The notes under the pieces were generated by a model. It was given only the letters and a program-made list of their open reading frames with translations. It was not told the origin of the DNA and ran no database searches. This document shows positions 1 through 8,868 of a stretch of 64,000 bases of DNA, piece after piece (the stretch's first letter is position 1; the number at the start of each line of letters is the position of its first letter). The translations under genes and the position numbers were made by a program. Source of the stretch: Lentzea waywayandensis (GTDB lineage: Bacteria > Actinomycetota > Actinomycetes > Mycobacteriales > Pseudonocardiaceae); the NCBI RefSeq assembly GCF_900115955.1, contig NZ_FOYL01000001.1, forward strand, positions 930,001 to 994,000. The letters are read 5' to 3'.

Positions 1-710
1 GGAGACACCGTGGCCGAACTGTTCCACTGGTAGAGGCCAAGGCTGACGGGGTAGAGCTTCTGGTCGGACAGCATCACCATGGGCAGGAAGAAGTTGTTCC
101 AGATCGTGGTGAGCTGGAACAGGAACAGCGTCACCATGCCCGGCCCGAGCATCCGCAACGCGACCTTGAAGTACGTGGCGAGATCGCCCGCGCCGTCGAT
201 GCGGGCGGCCTCCAGCACCTCGTCGGGCACGTAGCCCTGCGCGAAGATCCGGCCGAGGTAGACGCCGAACGGGTTGAACAGCGCCGGGATGAACACCGCC
301 CAGAACGTGTTCACCAGGCCCGCCTCGGACGCCATCAGGTACAGCGGCAGCGCGAGCACGGTCTGCGGCACCATGACCGCCGCGAGCACGAGCCCGAAGA
401 GCTTCTCCTTGTGGCGGAAGGAGTACTTGTCGAACGCGTACCCGGAGGCGATCGAGATGAACGCGCTGACCGCGGCGCCGATCACCGCGTACAGCAGACT
501 GTTGAGGTACCAGCGCCCGTACAGGCCCTTGTCCATCGCGAAGAGGTTCCTGACGTTCTCCCCCAGCGAGAAGCCGCCGAACAGGTCGCTGTTGAACAGG
601 GCGTCGACGTTCTTCGTGGCGGCGAGCACCAGCCACATCACCGGCAGCAGGGTGTAGAGCACCGAGACGCCGATGACCACGTTGACCGTGGTCCGGCCGA
701 GAAGGGTCAT
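1..710 (-). CDS. Sugar ABC transporter permease, MalG type (partial)
   Basis: Inner-membrane permease subunit of a carbohydrate importer of the MalFGK2 family. The gene starts with ATG at 710 and runs off the window, so about 236 residues are visible and the C-terminus is missing. Hydrophobic segments alternate with loops, and the EAA loop that contacts the ATPase is clear near 180-230 (VLEAARIDGAGD). Its start overlaps the stop of the upstream permease as TGATG, so the two are translationally coupled in an operon of regulator, binding protein and two permeases. No ATPase gene is visible; importers of this type often use a shared MsiK-like ATPase encoded elsewhere. Confidence 0.9.
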   Translation of the reverse strand, partial: MTLLGRTTVNVVIGVSVLYTLLPVMWLVLAATKNVDALFNSDLFGGFSLGENVRNLFAMDKGLYGRWYLNSLLYAVIGAAVSAFISIASGYAFDKYSFRHKEKLFGLVLAAVMVPQTVLALPLYLMASEAGLVNTFWAVFIPALFNPFGVYLGRIFAQGYVPDEVLEAARIDGAGDLATYFKVALRMLGPGMVTLFLFQLTTIWNNFFLPMVMLSDQKLYPVSLGLYQWNSSATVS

Positions 711-1585
711 CAGGCGGCCTTCCTGTTCGTCCAGCGGGTGACGCCGAAGGACAGCGCGACCGTGAAGGCCAGCAGGATCACGGACGCGGCCGCGGCGAGG
801 CCGTAGTTGTTGCGGGTGAAGGCGGCGTCGTAGATGTACATGCTCGGCGAGAACCGGGCGCTGATCATCGGGGTGGACTGGCTGAGCAGCACGGGTTCGG
901 TGAACAGCTGCAGCGCCCAGATGAGCGTGAAGATGCCGACCGTGACGATCGCGCCGCGCACCAGCGGTGTCTTGATCCGCAGCGCCTGCTTGACCGGGCC
1001 GGCGCCGTCCACGACGGACGCTTCCAGGACCTCGCGCGGCACGGCCTGCAACGCCGCGTAGAAGATCACCATGTTGTAGCCGAGGTTGCTCCACAGGGCG
1101 ATGTTCACGATCGACGGCAGCACGGTGTTGATGCCGAGGAAGTTGATCTGGATGTCGGCCTTGGCGAACAGGTCGATGATCGGGCTCAGTCCCGGTGTGT
1201 AGAGGTAGAGCCAGATCAGGGCCGCGATGATGCCCGGCACGGCGTGCGGCAGGTAGAGGCCCATCTGCATCCAGCTGCGCAGCTTCGCCACCCCGGAGTC
1301 CAGCAGCAGCGCGAGGGTGAGCGCACCGACGACCATCAGCGGGATGTAGAGCAGGCAGTACAGGACCACGGTCAGCAGGCCGTTGAGGAACGTCGGGTCG
1401 CTGAGCACGGCGACGTAGCTGCGCAGGCCGACGAACACCGTGCTCTCCGGGCCGAAGCCCAGTCCCGGCTGGTCGGCGGCGAAGAAGCTGAGCCAGATCG
1501 CCGTTCCGGTCGGAATCAGGAACACGGTGACCAGCAGTAGGAAGAACGGCGCCATCAGGACGGCGCAGGCGAGTTTGCTCTTCAC
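710..1585 (-). CDS. Sugar ABC transporter permease, MalF/UgpA type
   Basis: Membrane permease of 291 residues, the partner of the MalG-like subunit that follows it. About six hydrophobic segments are seen, with an N-terminal segment at residues 8-30 and an EAA loop around residues 185-205 (EVLEASVVDGAGP). The length is normal for the family. Its ATG overlaps the last four bases of the binding-protein gene, so the transport genes form one translationally coupled operon. The substrate cannot be read from the sequence; this family imports mono- or oligosaccharides or glycerol phosphates. Family assignment is secure, substrate unknown. Confidence 0.92.
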   Translation of the reverse strand: MKSKLACAVLMAPFFLLLVTVFLIPTGTAIWLSFFAADQPGLGFGPESTVFVGLRSYVAVLSDPTFLNGLLTVVLYCLLYIPLMVVGALTLALLLDSGVAKLRSWMQMGLYLPHAVPGIIAALIWLYLYTPGLSPIIDLFAKADIQINFLGINTVLPSIVNIALWSNLGYNMVIFYAALQAVPREVLEASVVDGAGPVKQALRIKTPLVRGAIVTVGIFTLIWALQLFTEPVLLSQSTPMISARFSPSMYIYDAAFTRNNYGLAAAASVILLAFTVALSFGVTRWTNRKAA

Positions 1586-2880
1586 CGCGCACCCTCCTCA
1601 GTGGACAGACCGAGGGCCTTCAGATCGGGCATCGTGCCGCTCTGGGCCGTCCGCACCGCGTCGATCAGCGTGCCCTCACCGGCGCCCGCCTTCGCGAACC
1701 CGTCCTGCATCACCTTCAGGGTGGCGGTCATCCGCGGTCCCCACACCCAGCCGTCGCGGACCTTGTTCGCCTCCTGCTCGAAGAGCCGGTAGATGTCCTG
1801 GCCGCCGTAGTACTCGCCGGGGAACGCCTTGGCGCCTGCCGCGACCAGGCCGGGCGCGACCGGGTACTGGCTGCTGGTGCCGCTCTTGAGGCGAGCGGTG
1901 AGCGCGTCCGGGTGGGTGGTCTGCCACTCGATGAACTCCATGGCCGCTTCGGGTTCCCAGGAGTCCTTGGTGATCGCGAAGGTGGAACCACCGTGCGTGC
2001 CGACCACCTGGTCGTCCCAGACCGGCATCGGGGCGATGCGCCACTTGCCCTTCTGGCCGGGCCTCGCCCGCATCTGCGCGCCCGCGTCCCACGCGCCGCT
2101 CAGCCTGGTGAGCACGCGGTCCTGGCCGATCTGGGCGTCGTGCTGCTTGCTGTCGCCCGCGTTGCGGAACACCACGTCCTCGTCGATGAGCTTCTGCCAG
2201 TAGGCCGCGACCTTCTGGGTGGGCCCGTCGGCGAGGGACACGCGCCACTTGCCGCCACTGGTGTCGAACCACTGCCCGCCGGCCTGCCAGGCGAAGCACG
2301 CGAACTGCGTGCCGCCGTCCGTGGGGAACAGCGTGAGCTTCTTGTCCGGGAACCTGTTCTTGACCGCGCGGGCCAGGTCAGCGAACTCGTCCCAGGTCGC
2401 CGGGATCTCGAAACCGTTGGCCTGGAACAGGTCCGCGCGGTAGTGCAGGACCATCGGCTCGATGTCGAGTGGAACGCTGAACACGCGGTTGTCGAACGTC
2501 GTGAGCTTGAGCGCCTGCGGCAGCAGCTTCTGCTTCACGCGATCGGTCACGAGGTCGGTGATGTCACGGGCCACGCCGTCGATCGCGTACCCCGGCACCT
2601 GCGGGTACTCGATCGTGGCTATGTCCGGTGCGTTGCCCGCACGAGCCGCGTTGCTGAGCTTGGCGTACCCGCCCTGCCCACCCGAGGGGATCTGCTGGAA
2701 GACCACCCTGATGCGGTTCTGCGAGGAGTTGAACGCGTCGACGACCTGCTGACTACCTCGCAGGGCCGACCAGAACGTGATCTCTACCGGACCTCCGGCA
2801 CCGCGGCGTTGCGGAGTGGAGCAGGCCGCCAATGGTGCCGTGAGACCCGCCGCGAGAAGTGTGCGACGACTCAGGCGCAT
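1582..2880 (-). CDS. Extracellular sugar-binding lipoprotein of ABC importer
   Basis: Solute-binding protein (SBP family 1) of about 432 residues that captures the sugar outside the membrane and delivers it to the two permeases. The N-terminus has a twin-arginine-like SRRTLLA followed by the lipobox LAAC, so it is probably lipidated. An ATG exists three codons further upstream (2889), but the one at 2880 has an AGGA ribosome site eight bases before it and is preferred. The gene lies directly behind the regulator gene and overlaps the first permease by four bases. Substrate unknown. Confidence 0.9.
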   Translation of the reverse strand: MRLSRRTLLAAGLTAPLAACSTPQRRGAGGPVEITFWSALRGSQQVVDAFNSSQNRIRVVFQQIPSGGQGGYAKLSNAARAGNAPDIATIEYPQVPGYAIDGVARDITDLVTDRVKQKLLPQALKLTTFDNRVFSVPLDIEPMVLHYRADLFQANGFEIPATWDEFADLARAVKNRFPDKKLTLFPTDGGTQFACFAWQAGGQWFDTSGGKWRVSLADGPTQKVAAYWQKLIDEDVVFRNAGDSKQHDAQIGQDRVLTRLSGAWDAGAQMRARPGQKGKWRIAPMPVWDDQVVGTHGGSTFAITKDSWEPEAAMEFIEWQTTHPDALTARLKSGTSSQYPVAPGLVAAGAKAFPGEYYGGQDIYRLFEQEANKVRDGWVWGPRMTATLKVMQDGFAKAGAGEGTLIDAVRTAQSGTMPDLKALGLSTEEGAR

Positions 2881-2913
2881 GGATCGCATCCTGATCGCCT
2901 GATCGGTTTGGCG

Positions 2914-3942
2914 TCAAGAAACGGTCAAACGCTCAGTCGATGAGCGGATCTTCAACGCGGGCAGCAGCTCGATCCGTTCAGGGGCCGTGACCTCGCCTTT
3001 CAGCTTCCGCAGCAGCAGCTCGGCGGCGACCCGGCCGACCTCGGTCTTCGGCGGCGCGACGGCCGTGAGCGGGATGCTGCCGAGCGACGCGACCACATCG
3101 TCGTACGACACGACCGAGCACATCCGGGGCACCTCCATCCCGGCGTGCATCATCTGCTGGACCAGCATCAACGCGTCCTCGTCGCCGTGCAGCACCGCCG
3201 CCGTCGCCCGATGTGCGCGCAGTACGTCCACAAGCCCGGTGTCCGGTGAGCTCCGCACGGTGACGGCGTCCTCCAGGTCCGCCGAGATCTCGTGGAACGC
3301 TCTGCGCAGCACGCGCGCCGTCGGGCTGTCGTCGCGTGCGGCCAGCACGATCCTGCGGTGCCCGAGGTCGGTCAGGTGCTTCACGGCCAGGTGCATGCCG
3401 TACCAGTGGTCCGAGCACACGGAGTTCATCGCCCGCAGGCCTCCGCTCGGGCGGCGTTCCATCAGGACGGTCGGCACGCCGGTGTCCGCGAGCCAGTCGT
3501 CCTGCGCCTCCTCCTCGAACGTGCGCCAGCGCGGCGCCATCAGCAGCCCCTGCACGGACTCGGTCAGCGCCTTCTCGACGATGGGCCGTTCAGCACCCCT
3601 GACCTGCGGCGCGATGTGCAGGACCACCCGCATGCCGGCCTCTTCGAGCGTCTTGCGGGCGCCGTTCATCGTCTCGTACAGGTACGTGTGGCGCTCCGGC
3701 ACGACCAGCGCGATCGCCCCGTTCGTCGCCTGCCTCGGCTCCGGCTGCTCGACCGGCGTGAGCGACCGAGCGACGCCGTGTCCGCGGCGCAGTTTGCCGA
3801 GCCTGGCGAGCTCCTCGACGTCACGCCGGATCGTGACGATCGAAACGTCCAGTTCCTCGGCCAGATCGCTCACCTTGACCGTGCCCCGCGACGCTGTGAC
3901 GGCCAGAATCCGCTGCCGCCGCGCCTCGCTGGACTCCCGCAT
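2914..3942 (-). CDS. Sugar-responsive regulator: DeoR-type HTH fused to LacI-type sensor
   Basis: Transcription factor of about 342 residues. Residues 1-60 form a DeoR-type winged helix (VSDLAEELDVSIVTIRRDVE); the rest looks like the periplasmic-binding-protein sensor domain of LacI/GalR regulators, with typical closing phrases such as VVSYDDVVASLG. The ATG at 3942 starts exactly at the HTH; an upstream ATG at 3981 would add 13 unconserved residues. It is the first gene of the ABC importer operon and ends 33 bases before the binding-protein start, so it most likely represses its own operon until the sugar is present. Confidence 0.88.
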   Translation of the reverse strand: MRESSEARRQRILAVTASRGTVKVSDLAEELDVSIVTIRRDVEELARLGKLRRGHGVARSLTPVEQPEPRQATNGAIALVVPERHTYLYETMNGARKTLEEAGMRVVLHIAPQVRGAERPIVEKALTESVQGLLMAPRWRTFEEEAQDDWLADTGVPTVLMERRPSGGLRAMNSVCSDHWYGMHLAVKHLTDLGHRRIVLAARDDSPTARVLRRAFHEISADLEDAVTVRSSPDTGLVDVLRAHRATAAVLHGDEDALMLVQQMMHAGMEVPRMCSVVSYDDVVASLGSIPLTAVAPPKTEVGRVAAELLLRKLKGEVTAPERIELLPALKIRSSTERLTVS

Positions 3943-4040
3943 GACCGACCGCCTGTTCGTTTGAGCGTTTTGCCGGAGCATAGCTGAAACACCTCTCAGC
4001 GACCGGGGGCTAGCGTCGGCGCCGAGGGGGACGACCAGAC

Positions 4041-4961
4041 ATGAAGATCGTGATTCCAGGCGGTACCGGGCAGGTCGGCGGCGTGCTGACCCGCGCGCTC
4101 AAGGCGGCGGGCCACGAGGTGGTGATCATCAGCCGCAACGCCGGCGTGCGGTGGGACGGCCACACGCTGGGCAGGTGGGCGCAGGAGATCGACGGCGCCG
4201 ACGTCGTGATCAACCTGGCCGGACGGAGCGTGAGCTGCCGCTACACCGCGGAGAACCTCCAGCAGATGATGCGGTCGCGGGTGGACTCCGCGCGGGTCGT
4301 CGGCGAGGCCATCGCGAAGGCGGACGACCCGCCCGCGGTCTGGCTGCAGATGAGCACCGCGACGATCTACGCGCACCGGTTCGACGCCGCCAACAACGAG
4401 GAGACCGGGGTCATCGGCGGGCGCGAGCCGGACGTGCCGGGCTACTGGGCGTACAGCGTCGAGATCGCCAAGCGCTGGGAGGCCGAGCTGAACGAGGCCG
4501 ACACGCCGAGCACCCGCAAGATCGCGCTGCGGTCCGCGATGGTGATGAGCCCGGACCGGGGCGGCGTGTTCGACTACCTGTCGTGGCTGGCGCGGCTCGG
4601 GCTGGGCGGCCCGGTGGCGGGCGGGCGCCAGTACGTCTCGTGGATCCACGACGACGACTTCGTGCGGGCGGTCGCGCTGCTGATCAGGGAACCGATCGCG
4701 GGAGCGGTCAACCTGGCGGCGCCGAACCCGCTGCCGCAGCGGGAGTTCATGCGCGACCTCCGCCAGGCCTGGAACGTGCCCGTGGGACTGCCCGCGACGC
4801 GCTGGATGGCCGGGATCGGGGCGTTCGCCCTGCGCACCGACACCGAGCTGCTGCTCAAGAGCCGCCGGGTCGTGCCGGGCAGGCTGGAGCAGGCCGGATT
4901 CGAGTTCCACTTCCCGAACTGGCGGGAGGCGGCGCAGAATCTGGCTGAGCGCCGGAGGTGA
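4041..4961 (+). CDS. TIGR01777/SDR39U1-family NAD(P)-dependent epimerase
   Basis: Extended short-chain dehydrogenase of 306 residues. The N-terminal Rossmann motif is GGTGQVGG at residues 7-14, the middle carries the family sequence INLAGRSV, and the C-terminal region resembles DUF1731. Homologues (YfcH, SDR39U1) bind NADPH but their substrates are unproven. It ends one base before the first nitrile hydratase gene, so it is probably co-transcribed with that enzyme. This linkage suggests a role in the same pathway, but that is inference. Confidence 0.88.
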   Translation: MKIVIPGGTGQVGGVLTRALKAAGHEVVIISRNAGVRWDGHTLGRWAQEIDGADVVINLAGRSVSCRYTAENLQQMMRSRVDSARVVGEAIAKADDPPAVWLQMSTATIYAHRFDAANNEETGVIGGREPDVPGYWAYSVEIAKRWEAELNEADTPSTRKIALRSAMVMSPDRGGVFDYLSWLARLGLGGPVAGGRQYVSWIHDDDFVRAVALLIREPIAGAVNLAAPNPLPQREFMRDLRQAWNVPVGLPATRWMAGIGAFALRTDTELLLKSRRVVPGRLEQAGFEFHFPNWREAAQNLAERRR

Positions 4962-4962
4962 G

Positions 4963-5214
4963 ATGCCGAGGATCAACGACGTCGGCGGGCTGGACGGATT
5001 CGGTCCGATCGACGAGGAACTGGACGAGCCGCCGTTCCACGCGGACTGGGAAGCGCACGTCTTCGCCATGAACCGGGCACTGATCGGTCGCGGGATCTAC
5101 AACCTCGACGAGTTCCGGGACGCCGTCGAACGCACGATGTCGCACGAGTCCGGCTACTACGAGAACTGGTTCCGGGCGATCCAGACGCTGGTGCGGGAGA
5201 AGGGCCATGTCTGA
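4963..5214 (+). CDS. Nitrile hydratase beta-subunit N-terminal half (split subunit)
   Basis: An 83-residue protein that matches the N-terminal part of nitrile hydratase beta subunits: it begins MPRINDVGGLDGFGPI and includes the family phrase FHADWEAHVFAMNRAL. In most nitrile hydratases this region is fused to the SH3-like C-terminal domain; here that domain is a separate gene which overlaps this one by eight bases. A similar split occurs in thiocyanate hydrolase and in the three-subunit toyocamycin nitrile hydratase ToyJKL. It may also be annotated as a nitrile hydratase accessory protein. The three overlapping genes imply a stoichiometric complex. Confidence 0.85.
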   Translation: MPRINDVGGLDGFGPIDEELDEPPFHADWEAHVFAMNRALIGRGIYNLDEFRDAVERTMSHESGYYENWFRAIQTLVREKGHV

Positions 5215-5473
5215 GCGGTACCGGACGGGCGACCGCGTGCGGACGTCCACTGTGGACCCCGAGCACCACACCCGCCTGCCGCACTACGCGCGCGGGAAGT
5301 CCGGCACGGTGGCGGGCTTCGACGGCGTGCATCCCCTCGCGGACCTGCGGGCACGCGGAATCGTGCAGCCACAACAGGTCTACCTGGTGGAGTTCACCGC
5401 GCGGGAACTGTTCGGGCAGGGCGATCACAAGGTGACCCTGTCCCTCTGGGAGGAGTACCTGAGCGATGAGTGA
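5207..5473 (+). CDS. Nitrile hydratase beta-subunit C-terminal SH3-like half (split subunit)
   Basis: An 88-residue protein equivalent to the C-terminal SH3-like domain of nitrile hydratase beta. Typical sequences are FRTGDRV-like RYRTGDRVR near the start, then LPHYARGKSGTV and the PQQVYLVEF strand. It overlaps the N-terminal half by eight bases and the alpha-subunit gene by eight bases, so all three chains should be made together. Together with its two neighbours it forms the non-catalytic scaffold that completes the active-site pocket on the alpha subunit. Confidence 0.87.
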   Translation: MSERYRTGDRVRTSTVDPEHHTRLPHYARGKSGTVAGFDGVHPLADLRARGIVQPQQVYLVEFTARELFGQGDHKVTLSLWEEYLSDE

Positions 5474-6056
5474 CGACCACGACGACTCCCCGATCGCCGC
5501 GCAGGTCCGCGAGTTCGAGGCGGTTCTGGAGGCCAGGGGCCTGGTCGACGCGTCCGAACTGGACAGAGCCCTGGAGGCGTTCACGCACAGGGCCACACCC
5601 GCCAACGGCTTCCGGGTCGTGGCACGCGCGTGGGTCGACGCGGAGTTCCGGGCGAGGCTGCTCGACGACGCGAACTCGACACTGCCGGAGGTCGGGCTGT
5701 CGATGGGCGGCGGGTTGCAACCGCAGGTGCTGCACGTCGTGGAGAACACGGCCGACGTGCACAACGTCGTCGTGTGCACGCTCTGCAGCTGCTATCCGAT
5801 CGCGCTGCTGGGCCCATCGCCGACCTGGTACAAGAGCACGGCCTACCGCTCGAAGGTGGTCAGCCACCCGCGCGAGGTGCTGGAGCAGTTCGGGCTCACG
5901 TTGCCGGACGACACCGAGATCCGGGTGTGGGACGCGAACGCCGAGTCGCGGTACATGGTGCTGCCGCGCCGGCCCTCGGGCACGGACGACCTCACCGAGG
6001 CCGAGCTGGCGGAACGGGTGACGCGCAACGGGCTGATCGGCACCGCGGCCGTGTGA
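5466..6056 (+). CDS. Nitrile hydratase alpha subunit, cobalt type
   Basis: Catalytic subunit (196 residues) that hydrates nitriles to amides. The metal-binding claw is CTLCSC at residues 104-109; threonine at its second position marks the Co(III) type, whereas iron enzymes have serine there. In the family the second and third cysteines are oxidised to sulfinic and sulfenic acids. The C-terminal half has the usual YKSTAYRSKVVSHPREVL segment. It ends the operon after the split beta genes and the SDR39U1 protein. No amidase or nitrile-forming gene is adjacent, so the natural substrate is unknown. Confidence 0.95.
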   Translation: MSDDHDDSPIAAQVREFEAVLEARGLVDASELDRALEAFTHRATPANGFRVVARAWVDAEFRARLLDDANSTLPEVGLSMGGGLQPQVLHVVENTADVHNVVVCTLCSCYPIALLGPSPTWYKSTAYRSKVVSHPREVLEQFGLTLPDDTEIRVWDANAESRYMVLPRRPSGTDDLTEAELAERVTRNGLIGTAAV

Positions 6057-6065
6057 CCGCGGTGC
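6040..6065. terminator. Hairpin at end of nitrile hydratase operon
   Basis: A perfect 9-bp inverted repeat (GCACCGCGG at 6040-6048 and CCGCGGTGC at 6057-6065, 8-base loop) spans the alpha-subunit stop codon and lies between two convergent genes. It has no T-tract but is placed to stop transcription from both sides. Confidence 0.5.
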
Positions 6066-6076
6066 CGCACCGCTGA

Positions 6077-7477
6077 CTACAGGTTCTTCATGATGGTGTC
6101 GATCGCCTTGCCGAGCTGCGCGTACTTCTGCGTGTACAGAACGGGGTACACGCCGGGCGGGTCGGCCGGACGGTCCGCGTCCACGTAGTCGGTGCCCAGG
6201 TTGCAGAACACGACCACGATGTAGTTGCGGTTGTCCTTGCCGCGCAACGACTTCACGATGCCCGCGTCGGAACCGGTCGTGTCGACCCAGCCCGTCTTGT
6301 GCGCGAACGTCACCTCGGCGGCGTCGTTGCACGGGCGGACGTCACGGTCGTAGACCGCGTCGCCGACGGTCACGGTGCCGTCCGGCTTGATCCAGCGCGA
6401 CGGCACCTGCTGCGGGATGCCCTGCGTCGGGTAGTCGCGGCCGCACCAGTTCGGCGTGGACAGCATCTCGTTGTGGCCCTGGCCCGCCAGGGTCTCCTGG
6501 AAGAACTTCCGCGACGAGTAGGAGAGCTCGTTGCGGGTGACGGGCTTGCCCTTGTCGGTCGTCCACAGCACGCCCGCGCCGCCGTTGACCAGCAGCAGGA
6601 GCTTCGCGGTGTCGAGGCCGCTCATGTTGGAGCCGATCCAGCGGCCGCCGTTGCCGGGAAGGGTGCCGGTGACCATCAGGGTCGGCATGCCGAGGTCCAC
6701 GAACGTCTGGTTGACCGCGTCCCAGGCGTTGTGGTCGTGGATCAGCTTGATCAGCGAGCAGGTGGACTCGTTCTGCGACTTCGTGATCATCTCGTCGAAG
6801 TGCTGCCGGATCTTCTTCACCGACGGTCCGCCGCACGCGGGGCGCACCGGGTCCGGGGCGTAGACGTAGTCGGCGTCGAGGTCGATCTTGCCCTGGTCGG
6901 CCAGGCGCAGGACGCCGAAGCCCACCATCAGCTTCAGCACCGACGCCGGGTACGGCGAGGAGAAGTCGATCGCCGCGTTCTCCCGGCCGGGCAGCACGTC
7001 CACGGTGCCCTTGCCGCCGTTGACGTCCCACTCGGTGTCGTCCCACCAGCGGTAGCGCACCTGGTCGGTGGACAGCCCCTGGTGCGTGACCGGCACGACC
7101 ACGCCGTTCGGGTACTGCGGGCTGAGCAGCACGTTCGCCACGGACTTCGGGCGCCCGAACGGGTCGAGCTCGATGATCGCCGCGTCCATGTTCGGCGTCT
7201 GGTGCAACGGCTTGCCCGCCGCGGCCGCCATCCGCGCCTGTGCCTTGTTCATCAGCTCGGCGGGTGAGGCGTCGTACTTCTCCCGCTTGCCCGCCGACCG
7301 CGCGACGAGCTCCGGCGGGGTCAGGTCGATGACGTCCTTGAAGTTCTGCGCGACGATCGCCTCACGCAGCCGGTCGGCCAGCGGGCGGTGGTACTCGTCG
7401 GCCGACGCCGCCGGCGCGAGGGTCGCACCGGCCAGCGCGACAACCGTGCCCAGCACGGCAAAACGCTTGAGTTTCAT
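6077..7477 (-). CDS. Secreted class A beta-lactamase-like serine hydrolase
   Basis: A 466-residue exported protein with signal peptide (MKLKRFAVLGTVVALAGATL, cut near residue 26). The second half carries a beta-lactamase/penicillin-binding fold: SVLK at 179-182 (SxxK), SQN at 234-236 in the SDN position, and KTG at 394-396. It is much longer than a true class A beta-lactamase, with about 150 extra N-terminal residues, and lacks an obvious omega-loop ExxLN. A peptidase, esterase or PBP-like role in the wall is as likely as antibiotic hydrolysis. GGGGAAG just before the ATG supports the start. Confidence 0.8.
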   Translation of the reverse strand: MKLKRFAVLGTVVALAGATLAPAASADEYHRPLADRLREAIVAQNFKDVIDLTPPELVARSAGKREKYDASPAELMNKAQARMAAAAGKPLHQTPNMDAAIIELDPFGRPKSVANVLLSPQYPNGVVVPVTHQGLSTDQVRYRWWDDTEWDVNGGKGTVDVLPGRENAAIDFSSPYPASVLKLMVGFGVLRLADQGKIDLDADYVYAPDPVRPACGGPSVKKIRQHFDEMITKSQNESTCSLIKLIHDHNAWDAVNQTFVDLGMPTLMVTGTLPGNGGRWIGSNMSGLDTAKLLLLVNGGAGVLWTTDKGKPVTRNELSYSSRKFFQETLAGQGHNEMLSTPNWCGRDYPTQGIPQQVPSRWIKPDGTVTVGDAVYDRDVRPCNDAAEVTFAHKTGWVDTTGSDAGIVKSLRGKDNRNYIVVVFCNLGTDYVDADRPADPPGVYPVLYTQKYAQLGKAIDTIMKNL

Positions 7478-7588
7478 TCACTTCCCCAGTTTTGAAGTGG
7501 ATCTAGCGCGGTCGAACTGTATCGAGGCCTGATGATCACCACGCATCCGTCCACATACACGCGCCGGACGCCTGTCCCGTTGCACGGA

Positions 7589-8812
7589 TCAGCGAACCGG
7601 TTCGGGGACGTTCTCGAGCGACCGCACGGACCTGGACGCGAGCATCCCCGCGGTCGCGAGCAGGTAGATCGCGGCACACCCGAGCAGAGCCGCCGACGTG
7701 CCGAACGCGTGCGACACCGGCCCGATCGCGAGCTGGGCCAGCGGAATCGCCACGAACGACCCGAGCATGTCGTAGGAGTAGACGCGCGCGAGCCGGTCGG
7801 GCGGCACGTGGTGCTGCAACGCCACTTCCCACGCCACCCCGAACTGCTCCAGGCCGAGCCCGGACGCGAACGAGGTGAGGAGCAGCAGCCACGGCGCCGG
7901 GTGCACGACCATGGCCACCGGCAGCAACGCGAAGCCCGCCACGCACGCGACTCCGAGCAGCAGCGGGCGCCGTACTTTGATCCGCATCACGACGAACGCG
8001 CCGGCGACCATGCCCGCGGTCTGCGCGGCGAGGATCAGGCCCCACATCTCGCGCCCGAACGTCGTGTCCGCCAGCACCGGGCCGAGGACCATCACGCCGC
8101 CGACGAGGGCCGCGTTGACGAACGTGAAGGCCACGACCACGACCCAGACCCATTGCCGTGACACGAACTCCGTCCAGCCGACCTTCAGCTCGGCCAGCAC
8201 GGACGGCTTGTGCTCGGCGGCGGCACGGGCGGCGGGTACGCGCACGAACGCGAAGAACACGCCCGCCAGCGCGAACGAGAGCGCGTCCACGGCGAGACCC
8301 CAGCCGGGGCCGGTGAAGGCGATCAGCAGTCCGCCCAGCGCCGCACCGCCGATGCGCGCCGAGTTCAGCCCCAGGCGCAGCAACGCGTTCGCTTGCACGC
8401 GCAGGCCGACCGGCACGGTCTGCGGCACCAGCGCGGCGGAGGCCGGGAGGGAGAAGGCGCTCGACATCCCGTTGACCGCCGACAGCACGACGAACCACGT
8501 CACCGACGCCGTCCCGGTCAGCACCAGCCCGGCGATCAGGGCCTGGCTCGCGAAGCTGACCGCGCACGATCCGGCGAGCACGAGCTGGCGGGGAAGCCGG
8601 TCCGCGACCACACCGCCCCACAGCAGGAACACCACGTTGGTCAGCGACCGCGCGGCGACGACGATGCCCAGCGACGTGATCGACGAGGTGAGGTCGAGAA
8701 CGGCGAACGCCAGCGCGATCGGCGCCATGGCGTTGCCGGCGATGGTCGTGAAGCGGCCCGCGAGAAGCCAGCGGAAAGCCGGATGCGCCAACGGCGCCAG
8801 TGATGCCCCCAT
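7589..8812 (-). CDS. MFS transporter
   Basis: A 407-residue membrane protein of the major facilitator superfamily, closest in style to the EntS/MFS_3 exporters of small molecules. It shows about twelve hydrophobic segments, the opening FRWLLAGRFTTIAGNAM, and the cytosolic loop GGVVADRLPRQ between segments 2 and 3 (motif A-like). Both neighbours on the same strand appear separately expressed. The substrate is unknown; drug or siderophore efflux is a family-based guess only. Confidence 0.88.
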   Translation of the reverse strand: MGASLAPLAHPAFRWLLAGRFTTIAGNAMAPIALAFAVLDLTSSITSLGIVVAARSLTNVVFLLWGGVVADRLPRQLVLAGSCAVSFASQALIAGLVLTGTASVTWFVVLSAVNGMSSAFSLPASAALVPQTVPVGLRVQANALLRLGLNSARIGGAALGGLLIAFTGPGWGLAVDALSFALAGVFFAFVRVPAARAAAEHKPSVLAELKVGWTEFVSRQWVWVVVVAFTFVNAALVGGVMVLGPVLADTTFGREMWGLILAAQTAGMVAGAFVVMRIKVRRPLLLGVACVAGFALLPVAMVVHPAPWLLLLTSFASGLGLEQFGVAWEVALQHHVPPDRLARVYSYDMLGSFVAIPLAQLAIGPVSHAFGTSAALLGCAAIYLLATAGMLASRSVRSLENVPEPVR

Positions 8813-8868
8813 AAGGGAAACCTATAACGGCGGGAGCCGCCCGATCACGAGGATCGAGCGACTCCCGG

